The notes: generated from the sequence alone by a model not told the origin. Counted from the stretch's first letter, positions 17,744-26,714 are shown. The stretch: DNA of 64,000 bases from Arthrobacter sp. OAP107 (GCF_040546765.1 NZ_JBEPOK010000001.1:4340001-4404000); one strand, 5' to 3'. Numbers and translations: made by a program.

Positions 17744-18619
17744 CTAGATCGAGTACTCCGGAGCGGCCCAGACAACAACCTCGGGGTGCTCGTAGAAGCG
17801 GTAGCCCTGGCCGCGGACCGTACGCACGGTGTTGGCGAGGCGGCCGAGCTTGGAGCGCAGGCGGCGGATGTGGACGTCGATGGTGCGCTCGTTCGGCACT
17901 TCTTCGGCGTTGCGCCACAGGCCCTCGAGCAGTTCGTCGCGGCCCACGGTACGGGTGCCGTTCTCCACGAGGTAGTTGAGGAGTTCGAATTCCTTGAAGG
18001 TCAGGTTCAGGGACTCGCCGTCGAGGTGTACCTCGCGGCGGGCGAGGTCGATCAGGACACCGGAGGGACGCGGGTCCTGGGCCGGCTGGACACGGGCAGT
18101 CTCTGTGCGCTGACGGGCATTGACGGTGGGATCGCCAAAGGTGGAACGGACGACGTCGAGCGCGGAACCGGGGGCGCTGGCCGGAGCCACAGCGACGGCG
18201 GCGTAGCTCTCGGCGCCGGTCACCAGCGACTGGGCGTAGGCCCGGATCTCCTGGGCAAGCTTGGCGATCGAGGTGCCGGCGGCGGCCGCGGTTTCCTCGT
18301 CAATGCCCATGTACAGGACGAATCCGCGGGCGACGTTATCGTTCGGCACGGGGCGGACAGGCGCGGTGGCAGCCGGGGCCACGAAAGGGGTGGGCGCGGT
18401 AAGCGGCGCGGCTTCCTCGGCCTGCACGGCGCGCAGCTGGCCGTAGGAGTTCGGGTTGTAGCCCTGCGGCGCGTAACCGGGTGCGGCGGGAATGCTGTTG
18501 GCCTGGCCTCCGGGAGCGAAAGCGGGGCGGGCGCCGAATCCCTGGCGCAGGCCCTGCGCCTGACCTGCCTTGTTGGCGTTACGGACTGAGATGTGGACGT
18601 ATCCGGATGCAACTGACAT
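17744..18619 (-). CDS. Winged-helix (OmpR-type DNA-binding) regulator without receiver domain
   Basis: A 291-residue protein whose C-terminal 100 residues form an OmpR/PhoB winged helix (FKEFELLNYLVENGTRTVGR, ERTIDVHIRRLRSKLG, VRTVRGQGYRF). Instead of a CheY-like receiver, the first 190 residues are low-complexity (Gly/Ala/Pro/Gln) around a small folded block, FVLYMGIDEETAAAAGTSIA, followed by helices. No phosphoacceptor Asp pocket is visible, so it is probably not controlled by a histidine kinase. Such proteins occur across actinobacteria; the target is unknown. Two direct GTAACAATG repeats upstream may be its own operator. Confidence 0.85.
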   Translation of the reverse strand: MSVASGYVHISVRNANKAGQAQGLRQGFGARPAFAPGGQANSIPAAPGYAPQGYNPNSYGQLRAVQAEEAAPLTAPTPFVAPAATAPVRPVPNDNVARGFVLYMGIDEETAAAAGTSIAKLAQEIRAYAQSLVTGAESYAAVAVAPASAPGSALDVVRSTFGDPTVNARQRTETARVQPAQDPRPSGVLIDLARREVHLDGESLNLTFKEFELLNYLVENGTRTVGRDELLEGLWRNAEEVPNERTIDVHIRRLRSKLGRLANTVRTVRGQGYRFYEHPEVVVWAAPEYSI

Positions 18620-19320
18620 GAATGCTTACCTCAATGTGAATGGCCGTCATCGCGGCTCGAATGCTTGGGTCCCCGCAATGATTCTGGGGAGGGGCGCCCT
18701 ACGCTGGGCTGGGGGCGAATGCCTAAAAACTTCGTGGGGTGGTGAAAGTTAGGCGTGCATTCGACAACAGCGCATGTCGGCAGCAGCGGGTGTGCTGGAC
18801 CAATATTCTGCGGCTGCAGGTGCTGTTGAGTTCTTGTTCACATTTGAAAGTGTGCAACGTAACAATGAAAACTTGCAAGTAACAATGGACGGAACTGTCC
18901 GCATGCTGAGACAAACGGCGTGTTTGTGTGATAAATCACAGTTTTGCCAGCGGCCGATTTTTTGATTCTTTTTTCCGAACGGACGGTCGGAAAGCCGCTT
19001 CTACAGAATCTTCTTCGATTTCCCAGTGAATACGCGCTGAATATTCAATGACATCTGAAATGCCGGAAACCGGCAGCCGCGATACGCCGATTGTCCAGCT
19101 ATGACGCAATCCGGAGCGGGAATTTTCGGCCCCAGCGCGGGTTGGCGCTCCGGTCAAATCAGATGAACGACGGCGGCAGCGCCCGTTCAGCCTGGGCGCT
19201 GCGCCTTCCCGTATCAATCACACCGGCTGGCAATCAGCTGGTCTGGCCCGTGCCGCTGGTTCCGCCCGGCTGCGTGCCTCCGGTGGATCCGGCAGTGCCG
19301 CTCGCCAGGTCGCCGGCCGC
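18620..19320. other. Gene-free region, partly AT-rich, with operator-like repeats
   Basis: About 700 bases with no convincing gene. It is AT-rich for this genome between 18780 and 18980. It holds two direct copies of GTAACAATG (18859-18867 and 18879-18887, period 20) and an inverted repeat TTTCCGA/TCGGAAA (18972-18978 and 18987-18993). The left part is the likely promoter region of the winged-helix regulator. The right end (19234-19320) is a possible remnant of the broken gene that follows. Confidence 0.6.
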
Positions 19321-19871
19321 TCACTGCTGGCGCCTCTGCAGCAGGTTGCCCACCACTGTGGCATCGCTGAGCGTGTAGGTGCGCGTGAAACTGTCGACAC
19401 TCTTCACCGTGACCGAACCGGAGGAAACGCCGGAGACGGTGCCGATCTGCGCCACCTTGGTGACGTACTCCCCGTTCTCCTCGAGGACGTACTCCGAATG
19501 GACCGCCGCAGAAACACCGCTGCCCATGCCGCCGAGGCCGTTGGGCGCGAAGTCGCCTCCCTGGCCGGGCACGGTTCCGCTGCCCGGCGCCTGCATGCCG
19601 CCCGGACCTCCCATCGACCCGCCATCCTGTGGCAGGCCACCCTGGGCACTGCCCTGGCTCAACCCGCCCTGCGTTCCACCCTGCGCCAAGCCGCCCTGGG
19701 CACCGGCGGCCGTTCCGCCGGCAGCGGCAGCGTTGCTGCCCAGGCCGTACACCGCGGCTCCTGCGCCAGCGGCCAGCACTGTGGCAGCACGGCCACGACC
19801 AGCCCGCGCTTCATGGTCCACGGCTTGCCGTTGGCCGCCGGTCCGCGGGCTTTTCCGGCCGACGGCGGCAC
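19321..19871 (-). pseudogene. Frameshifted gene for an exported or membrane-anchored Gly/Gln-rich protein
   Basis: Two minus-strand frames together make one sensible protein. The upstream frame gives KPWTMKRGLVVAVL and the downstream frame gives ATVLAAGAGAAVYGLGS, which join into one signal/anchor helix if a single base is restored near 19781-19790. After the anchor come tandem QGGL repeats, then a small beta-rich domain (HSEYVLEENGEYVTKVAQ, YTLSDATVVGN). The frame ends in TGA at 19321, yet Gly/Thr/Ser-rich coding-like sequence continues in phase to 19234, suggesting a second lesion. No good start codon exists upstream (TAG close by). It is divergent from the two-component system. A sequencing error at one site is possible. 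Confidence 0.6.
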
Positions 19872-20095
19872 TCCCCAGCCTTCGCCGCCGGCCGGCGGCG
19901 GTCCTGCCCACTCGGCACCGAAGCCGCCGTCGGCCGGGGCCTGGCCGCTGCCGACGCCGCCTGTGCGGCGCAGGAGCCATGGCTGTGGCCTGAAGAATGC
20001 CTACACGGCGCCTTTCAGCTCGCTAGGCTGGGATTCACAGCCGGCGCACAGGGTTGCCAAAGCGGCGGCTAAACACCAGGACGGAGAGTTGTCAC

Positions 20096-20836
20096 ATGGC
20101 CACTTCGCACTCCATGACCAACAACCTTCCCCAGCTGACCCACCCGGACGGATCCCCCATCCGTGCCCTCGTGGTCGACGACGAGCCGAGCCTCTCGGAA
20201 CTCATGAGCATGGGCCTGCGCATGGCCGGCTGGTCGGTCGCCGTCGCTGCCGACGGCCCCGAGGCCGTGAAACTCGCCAAGGAGTTCCGCCCGGACGTGC
20301 TGGTGCTTGACGTGATGCTTCCCGGATTCGACGGCGTCGAGCTCCTCGGCAGGATCCGCGCCTTCGCGCCGGAGGTCCCGGCCCTGTTCCTCACCGCCAA
20401 GGACGCGGTGCAGGACCGCATCCTGGGCCTCGCCGCGGGCGGCGACGACTACGTCACCAAGCCGTTCAGCATGGAGGAAGTCCTGCTGCGCCTGCACCGG
20501 CTGGTCCAGCGCTCCGGCGTGGCCGCCATGGATTCCGCCGAGCTCGTTGTGGGCGACCTCGTCCTGAACCTCGACACGCGCGAAGTCACCCGCGCCGGCG
20601 ACGAACTGCAGCTGACCGCCACCCAGTTCGAGCTGCTGCGCTACCTCATGGAGAACCCCAAGCGTGTGGTCAGCAAGGCCCAGATCCTAGACCGGGTGTG
20701 GAACTACGACTTCGGCGGCCAGGCCAACATCGTGGAGCTGTACATCTCCTATCTGCGCAAGAAAGTGGATGCCGTGCACCCGCCGATGATCCACACGGTC
20801 CGCGGCGCGGGTTACGTCATCAAGCCGGCAGAGTAG
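20096..20836 (+). CDS. OmpR family response regulator
   Basis: A 246-residue response regulator. The receiver domain (about 22-135) has acidic residues DD near 28-29, phosphoacceptor Asp near 72 (VLVLDVMLPG) and Lys near 102 (LTAKD). The C-terminal winged helix ends in IHTVRGAGYVI. The ATG at 20096 has GGAGAG at suitable spacing; the frame opens earlier at 20054 without support. The partner kinase follows after three bases. The arrangement resembles the MprAB/TcrAY-type systems of actinobacteria. The signal is unknown. Confidence 0.93.
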   Translation: MATSHSMTNNLPQLTHPDGSPIRALVVDDEPSLSELMSMGLRMAGWSVAVAADGPEAVKLAKEFRPDVLVLDVMLPGFDGVELLGRIRAFAPEVPALFLTAKDAVQDRILGLAAGGDDYVTKPFSMEEVLLRLHRLVQRSGVAAMDSAELVVGDLVLNLDTREVTRAGDELQLTATQFELLRYLMENPKRVVSKAQILDRVWNYDFGGQANIVELYISYLRKKVDAVHPPMIHTVRGAGYVIKPAE

Positions 20837-20839
20837 GCC

Positions 20840-22471
20840 GTGGCAAACCTTTCCGGTGCAGTCCGTACCCAGCGCCGAAGCTGGCTGAAGCCCGGTACCT
20901 GGCACCTGCGCACCCGTCTGGTCCTCGTCGCCATGGCGCTTCTGGTGGCCATTTGCGCTGCTATCGGCCTCTTCAGCTACGCCTCAATGGACTCCTTCCT
21001 GACCCGTCAGCTCGACGATCAACTCACCGGAGCCGCTGACAGGGCCCGGGACTTTGGCCGCCCACCGCTCGGTTCCGCGGGCAACAGGCCCGACCCCCTC
21101 GAAGGCCGGGGCCAGCGGGTGGGCACCCTCGTGGCCAGGATCCAGTCCGGGCAGGTCAGCGCCGGCTTCCTGGCATCGGATGCCACCCGCAAACCGCTCT
21201 CGGCCGCCGACAACCAGACCCTCCTGGAGCTCCGCCGCGACGGCATCCCCGTCGACCGCACCCTGTCCACCGGGGCCTACCGTCTTGTTGCCGCCCAGAC
21301 GCCCTATGGCGACGTCATGGTGACCGGGCTTCCCGTGGCCGAGAAGCAGAGCACCCTGACGTCGCTGGTCTGGACCATCACCATCGTCTCGCTGGGCGGA
21401 CTCGTGCTGATCGGTCTGGCCGGGACGGTGCTCATCCGCCGCACCATGAAGCCGCTGGAGCAGCTCTCCGAGGTGGCCACGCAGGTGTCGCGCCTGCCGT
21501 TGGATGCCGGCGAGGTGGCACTCGCCGTCCGCGTCCCGCCGTCGAACGCCCATCCCGGAACCGAAGTGGGCAGTGTGGGGCACGCCCTGAACCAGATGCT
21601 GGACAACGTCTCCAACGCGCTGGAAGCGCGGCAGGAAAGCGAAATGAAGGTGCGGCAGTTCGTGGCGGACGCCTCGCACGAGCTCCGGACGCCGCTCACG
21701 GCCATCCGCGGCTACACCGAGCTGATGCGCATGACGGAAAAGTTCACCCTGGACGGCCAGCGCTCGCTTGCACGCGTGCAGAGCCAGTCGGAGCGCATGA
21801 CCGCGCTGGTGGAGGATCTCCTGCTGCTCGCCCGGCTCGACGAGGGCCAGCCGCTCAAGCTCAGCGATGTCGACCTCACGCAGCTCGTGATCGAGACGGT
21901 CAGCGACGAGAAAGTCATGGCGCCGGACCGGGCGTGGCACCTCGACCTTCCCGAGGAACCGGTGTCCGTCCGGGGCGATGCCTCCCAGCTGCACCAGGTC
22001 CTCGTGAACCTGCTCTCCAATGCCCGCAAGCACACCCCGCCCGGCACTACGGTGACGACCGGAGTGATGCGTTCGGCCGACGGCAGCGCTGTGATTACTG
22101 TCACGGACGACGGCGCCGGCATCCCGCCCGAATTCGTGGACAAGGTCTTCGCGCGCTTCGCCCGCGCAGACGCCTCACGTGCGACACCGGTTCAGTCACC
22201 CCTGGCGCCTGCATCCGCAGCGGCGATGGGCTCCGCCGCCGTGGGAGCAACCGCGGGCACGGCCCTCCATACCGCGGATTCGCGGGGAGAACCAGGGGCT
22301 TCGCAGGGAGAACCGGGGGTGGCCTCGGCAGAGGGAACCAGCGGGCTGGGCCTGTCCATCGTGCAGTCAATCGTGGAAGCGCACGGCGGCACGGTGGAGG
22401 TCACGTCCCGGCACGGCCGGACGGAATTTGCCGTCCGGCTGCCCGCGCAAGGCGCCGCGCCGACGCCATGA
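20840..22471 (+). CDS. Sensor histidine kinase
   Basis: A 543-residue membrane kinase starting with GTG three bases after the response regulator. Layout: span 1 (about 28-48), extracellular sensor (49-170), span 2 (about 172-198), HAMP linker, HisKA with phosphoacceptor His near 280 (DASHELRTPL), and HATPase domain with N box (NLLSNARKH), G1 (DDGAGI), F box and G2 (GTSGLGLSIV). An Ala/Gly/Pro/Glu-rich insert of about 50 residues, with a repeated GEPG unit, separates the F and G2 boxes in the ATP lid, which is unusual. Forms a two-component system with the preceding gene. Confidence 0.93.
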   Translation: MANLSGAVRTQRRSWLKPGTWHLRTRLVLVAMALLVAICAAIGLFSYASMDSFLTRQLDDQLTGAADRARDFGRPPLGSAGNRPDPLEGRGQRVGTLVARIQSGQVSAGFLASDATRKPLSAADNQTLLELRRDGIPVDRTLSTGAYRLVAAQTPYGDVMVTGLPVAEKQSTLTSLVWTITIVSLGGLVLIGLAGTVLIRRTMKPLEQLSEVATQVSRLPLDAGEVALAVRVPPSNAHPGTEVGSVGHALNQMLDNVSNALEARQESEMKVRQFVADASHELRTPLTAIRGYTELMRMTEKFTLDGQRSLARVQSQSERMTALVEDLLLLARLDEGQPLKLSDVDLTQLVIETVSDEKVMAPDRAWHLDLPEEPVSVRGDASQLHQVLVNLLSNARKHTPPGTTVTTGVMRSADGSAVITVTDDGAGIPPEFVDKVFARFARADASRATPVQSPLAPASAAAMGSAAVGATAGTALHTADSRGEPGASQGEPGVASAEGTSGLGLSIVQSIVEAHGGTVEVTSRHGRTEFAVRLPAQGAAPTP

Positions 22472-22583
22472 CTCCCGTTACCTAAATGTGACTTAATCAA
22501 AAGCCTCCTGTACCGTCGATAGCGTGCGGCCGCCACTAGAGCCGCATGTCCGGATTGACGCCCAGCTCTGCCGCTTCCCGGAT

Positions 22584-22727
22584 TCCGCTTAGATCAGGCA
22601 GAGGCGGGGGAACCAGAGTCCCGGGCTTTCCGCATCAGCCCTTGGGGTGAAGCCGACACGTGAATTTTCCGTGCGGCCGGATGACCTCATCCGAACCCGA
22701 CAGCTAACTCCGCAGGTGTTGAGAGGC
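22584..22727 (+). ncRNA. ydaO/yuaA (cyclic di-AMP) riboswitch
   Basis: Conserved blocks of the ydaO class occur in order: CGCTTAGATC, GGCGGGGGAACC, TTGGGGTGAA, CCGAACCCGACAGCTAAC, then GAGAGG just before the gene. They match the Bacillus ydaO leader in sequence and spacing. The aptamer ends eight bases before the ATG of a secreted transglycosylase-like gene, the usual actinobacterial target class. Binding of c-di-AMP is expected to turn expression off. Confidence 0.9.
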
Positions 22728-22735
22728 AATCCACC

Positions 22736-23545
22736 ATGTCTGAATTTAAGACTCAGGCGCGCCCTGAACGCGCCTCCAAGCAGTCCGGCACCAAGATTTC
22801 CCGTCACCGCGCCGAGCCTGCCAAGCCTAAGACTGGCCTTGGCCGTTTCGCGGCAGGCCTTCCGTCCTTCGGGCGCCGGGCAGCCGTCCTGACTACTGCC
22901 GCCGCCGTACTCATCGGCGTCGGCGCTGCCGGCCACGCGGCCGACCAGGCTACGCCTTCCGCCGCCGAGCCGGCCGCGGCCATCGCTGACGCCGGGCAGA
23001 CGCTGAGCTTCGACAGAACGCTGATCTCCGCCTTCCCGGCCCCGTCCGCGGCGTCCATCGCACCGCAGTCAGCCACCAAAGCCACCGCCAAGGCTGCCCC
23101 CAAGGCCACCAAGGCTGCGGCTCCGAAGGCAGTCACCAAAGCTGCACCGAAGGCCGCTCCGGCTGCCAAGGCCGCGCCCGCCGTCAAGGTGGCCGCCAAG
23201 GTCGCTCCCGCGAAGGCCGCTGCGCCTGTTGCCCTGAACGATCCCGCCGGCGCCCAGGCCTACGCGGCCAGCAAGCTGGGCTCCTTCGGCTGGTCCGCAG
23301 ACCAGATGCAGTGCCTGAAGCGGCTCTGGACCAAGGAATCGGAATGGCGCACGACGGCCACCAACGCGAGCAGCGGCGCCTACGGCATCGTGCAGTCACT
23401 GCCCGCCGAGAAGATGGCGACCGCCGGGGCGGACTACCGCACCAACTACCGCACCCAGATCAAGTGGGGCCTGGACTACATCAAGGAGCGCTACGACTCC
23501 CCGTGTGGCGCGCTGAACTGGCACCTCGCCCACAACTGGTACTGA
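22736..23545 (+). CDS. Secreted transglycosylase-like (Rpf/SLT-type) cell-wall protein
   Basis: A 269-residue exported protein. A basic N-terminus (1-48) leads into a hydrophobic signal or anchor segment (about 49-67, AAVLTTAAAVLIGVGAAGHA). A Lys/Ala-rich low-complexity linker (about 110-175, repeats of KAAPKA) follows. The C-terminal 90 residues are a small lysozyme-like domain: CLKRLWTKESEWRTTATN with a catalytic-type Glu, SSGAYGIVQSLPAEKM, and a final Cys in SPCGALNWH. It probably cleaves or remodels peptidoglycan during growth. Control by the c-di-AMP riboswitch links it to osmotic and wall homeostasis. Confidence 0.88.
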   Translation: MSEFKTQARPERASKQSGTKISRHRAEPAKPKTGLGRFAAGLPSFGRRAAVLTTAAAVLIGVGAAGHAADQATPSAAEPAAAIADAGQTLSFDRTLISAFPAPSAASIAPQSATKATAKAAPKATKAAAPKAVTKAAPKAAPAAKAAPAVKVAAKVAPAKAAAPVALNDPAGAQAYAASKLGSFGWSADQMQCLKRLWTKESEWRTTATNASSGAYGIVQSLPAEKMATAGADYRTNYRTQIKWGLDYIKERYDSPCGALNWHLAHNWY

Positions 23546-23616
23546 CCGGTTGCCGCGGCCGGACCGGCTGACGGCGAGCATTTCTGCACCGCTTTAGGGC
23601 GCCCGGCTTGAGCGCC

Positions 23617-23653
23617 AGGGCCCCTGATCCGCCAGGATCCGGGGCCCTTTTGC
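23617..23653 (+). terminator. Rho-independent terminator after the transglycosylase gene
   Basis: AGGGCCCC-TGATCC pairs with GGATCC-GGGGCCCT across a GCCA loop, with one mismatch. TTTT follows at once. Confidence 0.8.
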
Positions 23654-23792
23654 TGTCCCAGGCTTCCCGCGGCGGAAAAAGAGGTGCAGAAATGCGGCCG
23701 CCGCCGTTCGGAAAACGCAACCGAAATACTTCCACAGCCCCTGCACAGCTTCGCCCTAAAACCCTCATAACAGCGGCCGCCACTGTTGGTGC

Positions 23793-24838
23793 ATGACCAT
23801 CACTGACCAGGACTCCGGAACCCAGCCGCACCCACCGCTGCACCTCCAGCCGCACTCGCCCCATGGAGCCGGCGCGGCCGGACACGCCCCGGTGCACACC
23901 CTCATCAAGCACACGCGGCGGTCGCCCATCGACACCTCCACCGCGGTACCGGTCCTGGACGTGACCATCCCGGTCTACAACGAGGAGCGCGACCTGGGGG
24001 AGTGCCTGCGCCGGCTCCACGCCTACCTGCGAGGCACCTTCACGCACTCGTTCCGGATCACGGTTGCGGACAACGCGAGCACCGACGGCACGCTCAAGGC
24101 CGCTGCCGTCCGTCCTGATCCTCGCCGGCGCCCTGCTGTGGATCGGCAGGCGGGCTCCGCGGACGGATGCTGTCCGGGCCTCGGCGGTGATCTGGGGCCT
24201 GTGGGTGGTGGTCACCGGGCTGACGTTCAGCTTCATGGCCGGCATCATCCATCCGTACTACATGGTGGCCCTGGCACCGGGAATCGCCGGCCTCGCGGGC
24301 CTCGGCGGCGTCCTGCTCTGGCAGCGCCGTTCCCTGCCGGCAGCGGCGGTGCCGCTCGCCGCAGCGGTGGCAGCCGCCGGCGCCGTGGCCTTCCAGCTGC
24401 TGGGCCGCTCCCCTGCCTATGTCCCTTGGCTCCGCTGGCTGGTTCTGGTCTCCGCGCTGGAGGCCGTGGTCCTGCTGCTGCTCCCGTTCGCGCCTTCCGG
24501 CGGGGCTGGCAAGGCGCTGCGGCGCAAGACGGCGGCTGCCGCTGTTGCCGCGGCACTCGCCGCGCCGCTGGCCCACTCCCTCACCACCGCGGCAACTGCG
24601 CATTCCGGTGCGATCGTCAGCGCCGGACCGGCCGCAACGGGAACCCGCGGCAACTTCGCCGGGCTGGGTAACTTTGGCCGGCAGGGAACGCTGGCCGGGC
24701 CGGGCACGCTCGCGAATCCCGGCACGGCAAACTCCACCCGTACCCCGGGCGGATTCGGCGGCCGAGGGTGCGGCATGGGCGGCCTCCTGGGCACCAGCCG
24801 AAACCGTCGGCGGCGCCACGGTCTACGATCTGTCCTGA
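23793..24838 (+). pseudogene. Remnant: GT2 glycosyltransferase start joined out of frame to a GT39-type mannosyltransferase end
   Basis: The first 100 codons (ATG 23793) are the N-terminus of a family 2 glycosyltransferase: LDVTIPVYNEERDL and ITVADNASTDGTL. At about 24099 similarity stops, and the next frame carries the C-terminal part of a polytopic GT39/ArnT-like mannosyltransferase (VVTGLTFSFMAGIIHPYYMV, five to six spans). At about 24785 that sequence breaks again; only the final ETVGGATVYDLS and stop (24836-24838) remain, in yet another frame. So two large deletions with frame changes have removed most of two adjacent genes. Neither product can be made intact. Assembly collapse is an alternative. 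Confidence 0.75.
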
Positions 24839-24878
24839 CGGGGCCTGTCCGTGCGGCCTCTGGGCTGGACGCGCGGGG

Positions 24879-25568
24879 CTACAGGCGCAGGGAGATCGCC
24901 GGGCGCCCGTCCTCGCCGGTTTCCACCGACGCGGACACGGAGGTGTAGTCCGGAATGTGAAGCACGCCGTCGGGAAGGACGCCGGTGTTCGGGCCCACCG
25001 CGACGGTCCGGATGCCGGCGGCGACTCCTGCGGCGATGCCGGCGGGAGCGTCCTCGAACACGACTGCTTCCGCGGGGTCGGCCCCGAGCAGGGACGCGCC
25101 AAGCAGGTAGCCCTCGGGGTGCGGCTTGCCGCGGGACACGTCCTCGGAGGTGATCACCGCCGCCGGAAGCTCCACCCCGGCCGCCGCCATCCGGACGGTG
25201 GCGAGGTCGCGCGAAGCCGACGTCACCAGGGCCACGGCGTCGGCCGGCAGCGACTCCAGCAGCTGCAGCGCCCCCGGCACCGCGACAATGCCGTCGGTCT
25301 CGGTCAGTTCCATGCGTCCCAGCTCGGCGGCCAGCGCGTGGATATCGGCGCCCTCCGGAGCGAAGCGGCGGACCGTATCCAGCGCCTGCACTCCATGGGA
25401 GGTGCGGAGGATTTCGGCGATATCAAGGCCGTAGCGCCCGGCAAATTCGGTCCACACGCGCTCCACGATGGCTGTGGAATCAACGAGCGTGCCGTCCATG
25501 TCGAACAGGACGGCACGGGCTGTCAGCGTGATGGTGGCGGACTCGGCAGGAAAGCTCATGCCTTCCAT
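24879..25568 (-). CDS. HAD superfamily (subfamily IA) sugar phosphatase-like hydrolase
   Basis: A 229-residue cytoplasmic phosphatase. Motif I is VLFDMDGTLVDS near 20-31 with nucleophile Asp and acid/base Asp; motif II is ALVTSASRD; motif III is GKPHPEGY; motif IV is VVFEDAPAG. The small helical cap between I and II marks subfamily IA, close to 2-deoxyglucose-6-phosphate or glycerol-3-phosphate phosphatases. The start could be 25568 or an internal ATG at 25559. It stands alone, with the VOC gene 36 bases upstream on the same strand. Confidence 0.88.
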   Translation of the reverse strand: MEGMSFPAESATITLTARAVLFDMDGTLVDSTAIVERVWTEFAGRYGLDIAEILRTSHGVQALDTVRRFAPEGADIHALAAELGRMELTETDGIVAVPGALQLLESLPADAVALVTSASRDLATVRMAAAGVELPAAVITSEDVSRGKPHPEGYLLGASLLGADPAEAVVFEDAPAGIAAGVAAGIRTVAVGPNTGVLPDGVLHIPDYTSVSASVETGEDGRPAISLRL

Positions 25569-25604
25569 CCTGCCTCATCCTGTCCCCAGACGCGCTGTTC
25601 GGGT

Positions 25605-25982
25605 TCAGCCGTTCGGCCGGTTGGGCAGGTACTGCACTGCCCATTTGTTGCCGTCCGGGTCGGCGAAGTAGACGAAGTGGCCCCAGTCCTGGACGTCCAC
25701 GTCACTGACGTCCACGCCGTTCGCCTTGAGCTGGTCGTGGGCTTTGTTGATGTCGCTGACCACCAGCTGAAGGCTGGGAGCCGTGCCCGGAGGGGCATCG
25801 TTGAGGCCCTCCCCGATGGCGATCGAGCAGCCCGAGCCAGGCGGGGTCAGCTGGACGAAGCGCAGGCCGTCCATGGGCCGCTCGTCGTAGTCGGCGTTGA
25901 AACCGACCTTGTTGACGTAGAAGTCCTTGGCGCGGTCCACATCGGACACGGGGACGAACACGAGTTCAAGTTTCCAGTCCAT
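25605..25982 (-). CDS. VOC (glyoxalase/bleomycin-resistance) family protein
   Basis: A 125-residue single VOC unit with two beta-alpha-beta-beta-beta modules: KLELVFVPVSDVDRAKDFYV at the start, and a second half with VSDINKAHDQLKANGVDV and VYFADPDGNKWAVQYL. VOC proteins bind metal for isomerase, lyase or antibiotic-binding roles; the substrate here cannot be told. Metal-ligand positions look only partly conserved, with no clear leading His/Glu pair. Confidence 0.88.
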   Translation of the reverse strand: MDWKLELVFVPVSDVDRAKDFYVNKVGFNADYDERPMDGLRFVQLTPPGSGCSIAIGEGLNDAPPGTAPSLQLVVSDINKAHDQLKANGVDVSDVDVQDWGHFVYFADPDGNKWAVQYLPNRPNG

Positions 25983-26066
25983 GGTGCACAGGCTAACCGG
26001 GGCGCACTGCCCTCCGGAAGACCTCCGGCGGCGAACTTTGGGTGTGGTGCGGGACTGTGGTGTGGT

Positions 26067-26702
26067 TTAGCCGGCGATGCCGTAGAGCCGGTCGCCGGCG
26101 TCGCCCAGGCCCGGCACGATGTAGGCCTTCTCGTTCAGCTTCTCGTCGATGGAGGCGAGGACGATAGTGACGTTGGCGTCCTGGAGTTCCTCCTCCAGCT
26201 TGGCCAGGCCCTCCGGCGCGGCCAGCAGACAGATGCAGGTGACATCGGCGGCGCCGCGCTTGAACAGGAACTTGATGGCCTCACGCAGAGTACCGCCGGT
26301 GGCGAGCATGGGGTCCAGAACGAAGATCTGCCGGCCCGAAAGGTTGTCCGGCAGCCGCTCGGCGTAGGTGATGATGTCCAGGGTTTCCTCGTCGCGGGCC
26401 ATGCCCAGGAAACCCACTTCGGCGGTGGGGACCAGTTTGGTCATGCCCTCCAGCATGCCCAGCCCGGCGCGCAGGATGGGGACCACCAGAGGGGTGGGCT
26501 TGGTGAACGCGGTGCCCACCGTGGTGGCCACCGGGGTTTCGATGGTGACTGGCTGGGTGCGGACGTCGCGGGTGGCCTCGTAGGCGAGCAGCGTGACCAG
26601 TTCCTCGGTGAGCTGGCGGAAGACCGGCGAGGGGGTGTTCTTATCCCGCAGGACGGTGAGCTTGTGGGCGACCAGGGGATGGTCCACGAGGAGTGTGCGC
26701 AT
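26067..26702 (-). CDS. upp: Uracil phosphoribosyltransferase
   Basis: A 211-residue cytosolic pyrimidine-salvage enzyme making UMP from uracil and PRPP. The PRPP loop DPMLATGGT lies near 130-138, preceded by VPILRAGLGM near 74-83; the C-terminal GLGDAGDRLYG is the uracil-binding signature. Length is normal. The PAP2 gene ends 12 bases upstream on the same strand, so the two may be co-transcribed. Confidence 0.96.
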   Translation of the reverse strand: MRTLLVDHPLVAHKLTVLRDKNTPSPVFRQLTEELVTLLAYEATRDVRTQPVTIETPVATTVGTAFTKPTPLVVPILRAGLGMLEGMTKLVPTAEVGFLGMARDEETLDIITYAERLPDNLSGRQIFVLDPMLATGGTLREAIKFLFKRGAADVTCICLLAAPEGLAKLEEELQDANVTIVLASIDEKLNEKAYIVPGLGDAGDRLYGIAG

Positions 26703-26714
26703 GGGTCAAAACTA

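Noticed and set aside
15822..17747. Plus-strand open frame of 641 codons
   Set aside because: Antisense of the VanY and SixA genes, with no motif.
18936..19217. Minus-strand open frame of 93 codons in the gene-free region
   Set aside because: Weak start, no family, basic composition typical of chance frames.
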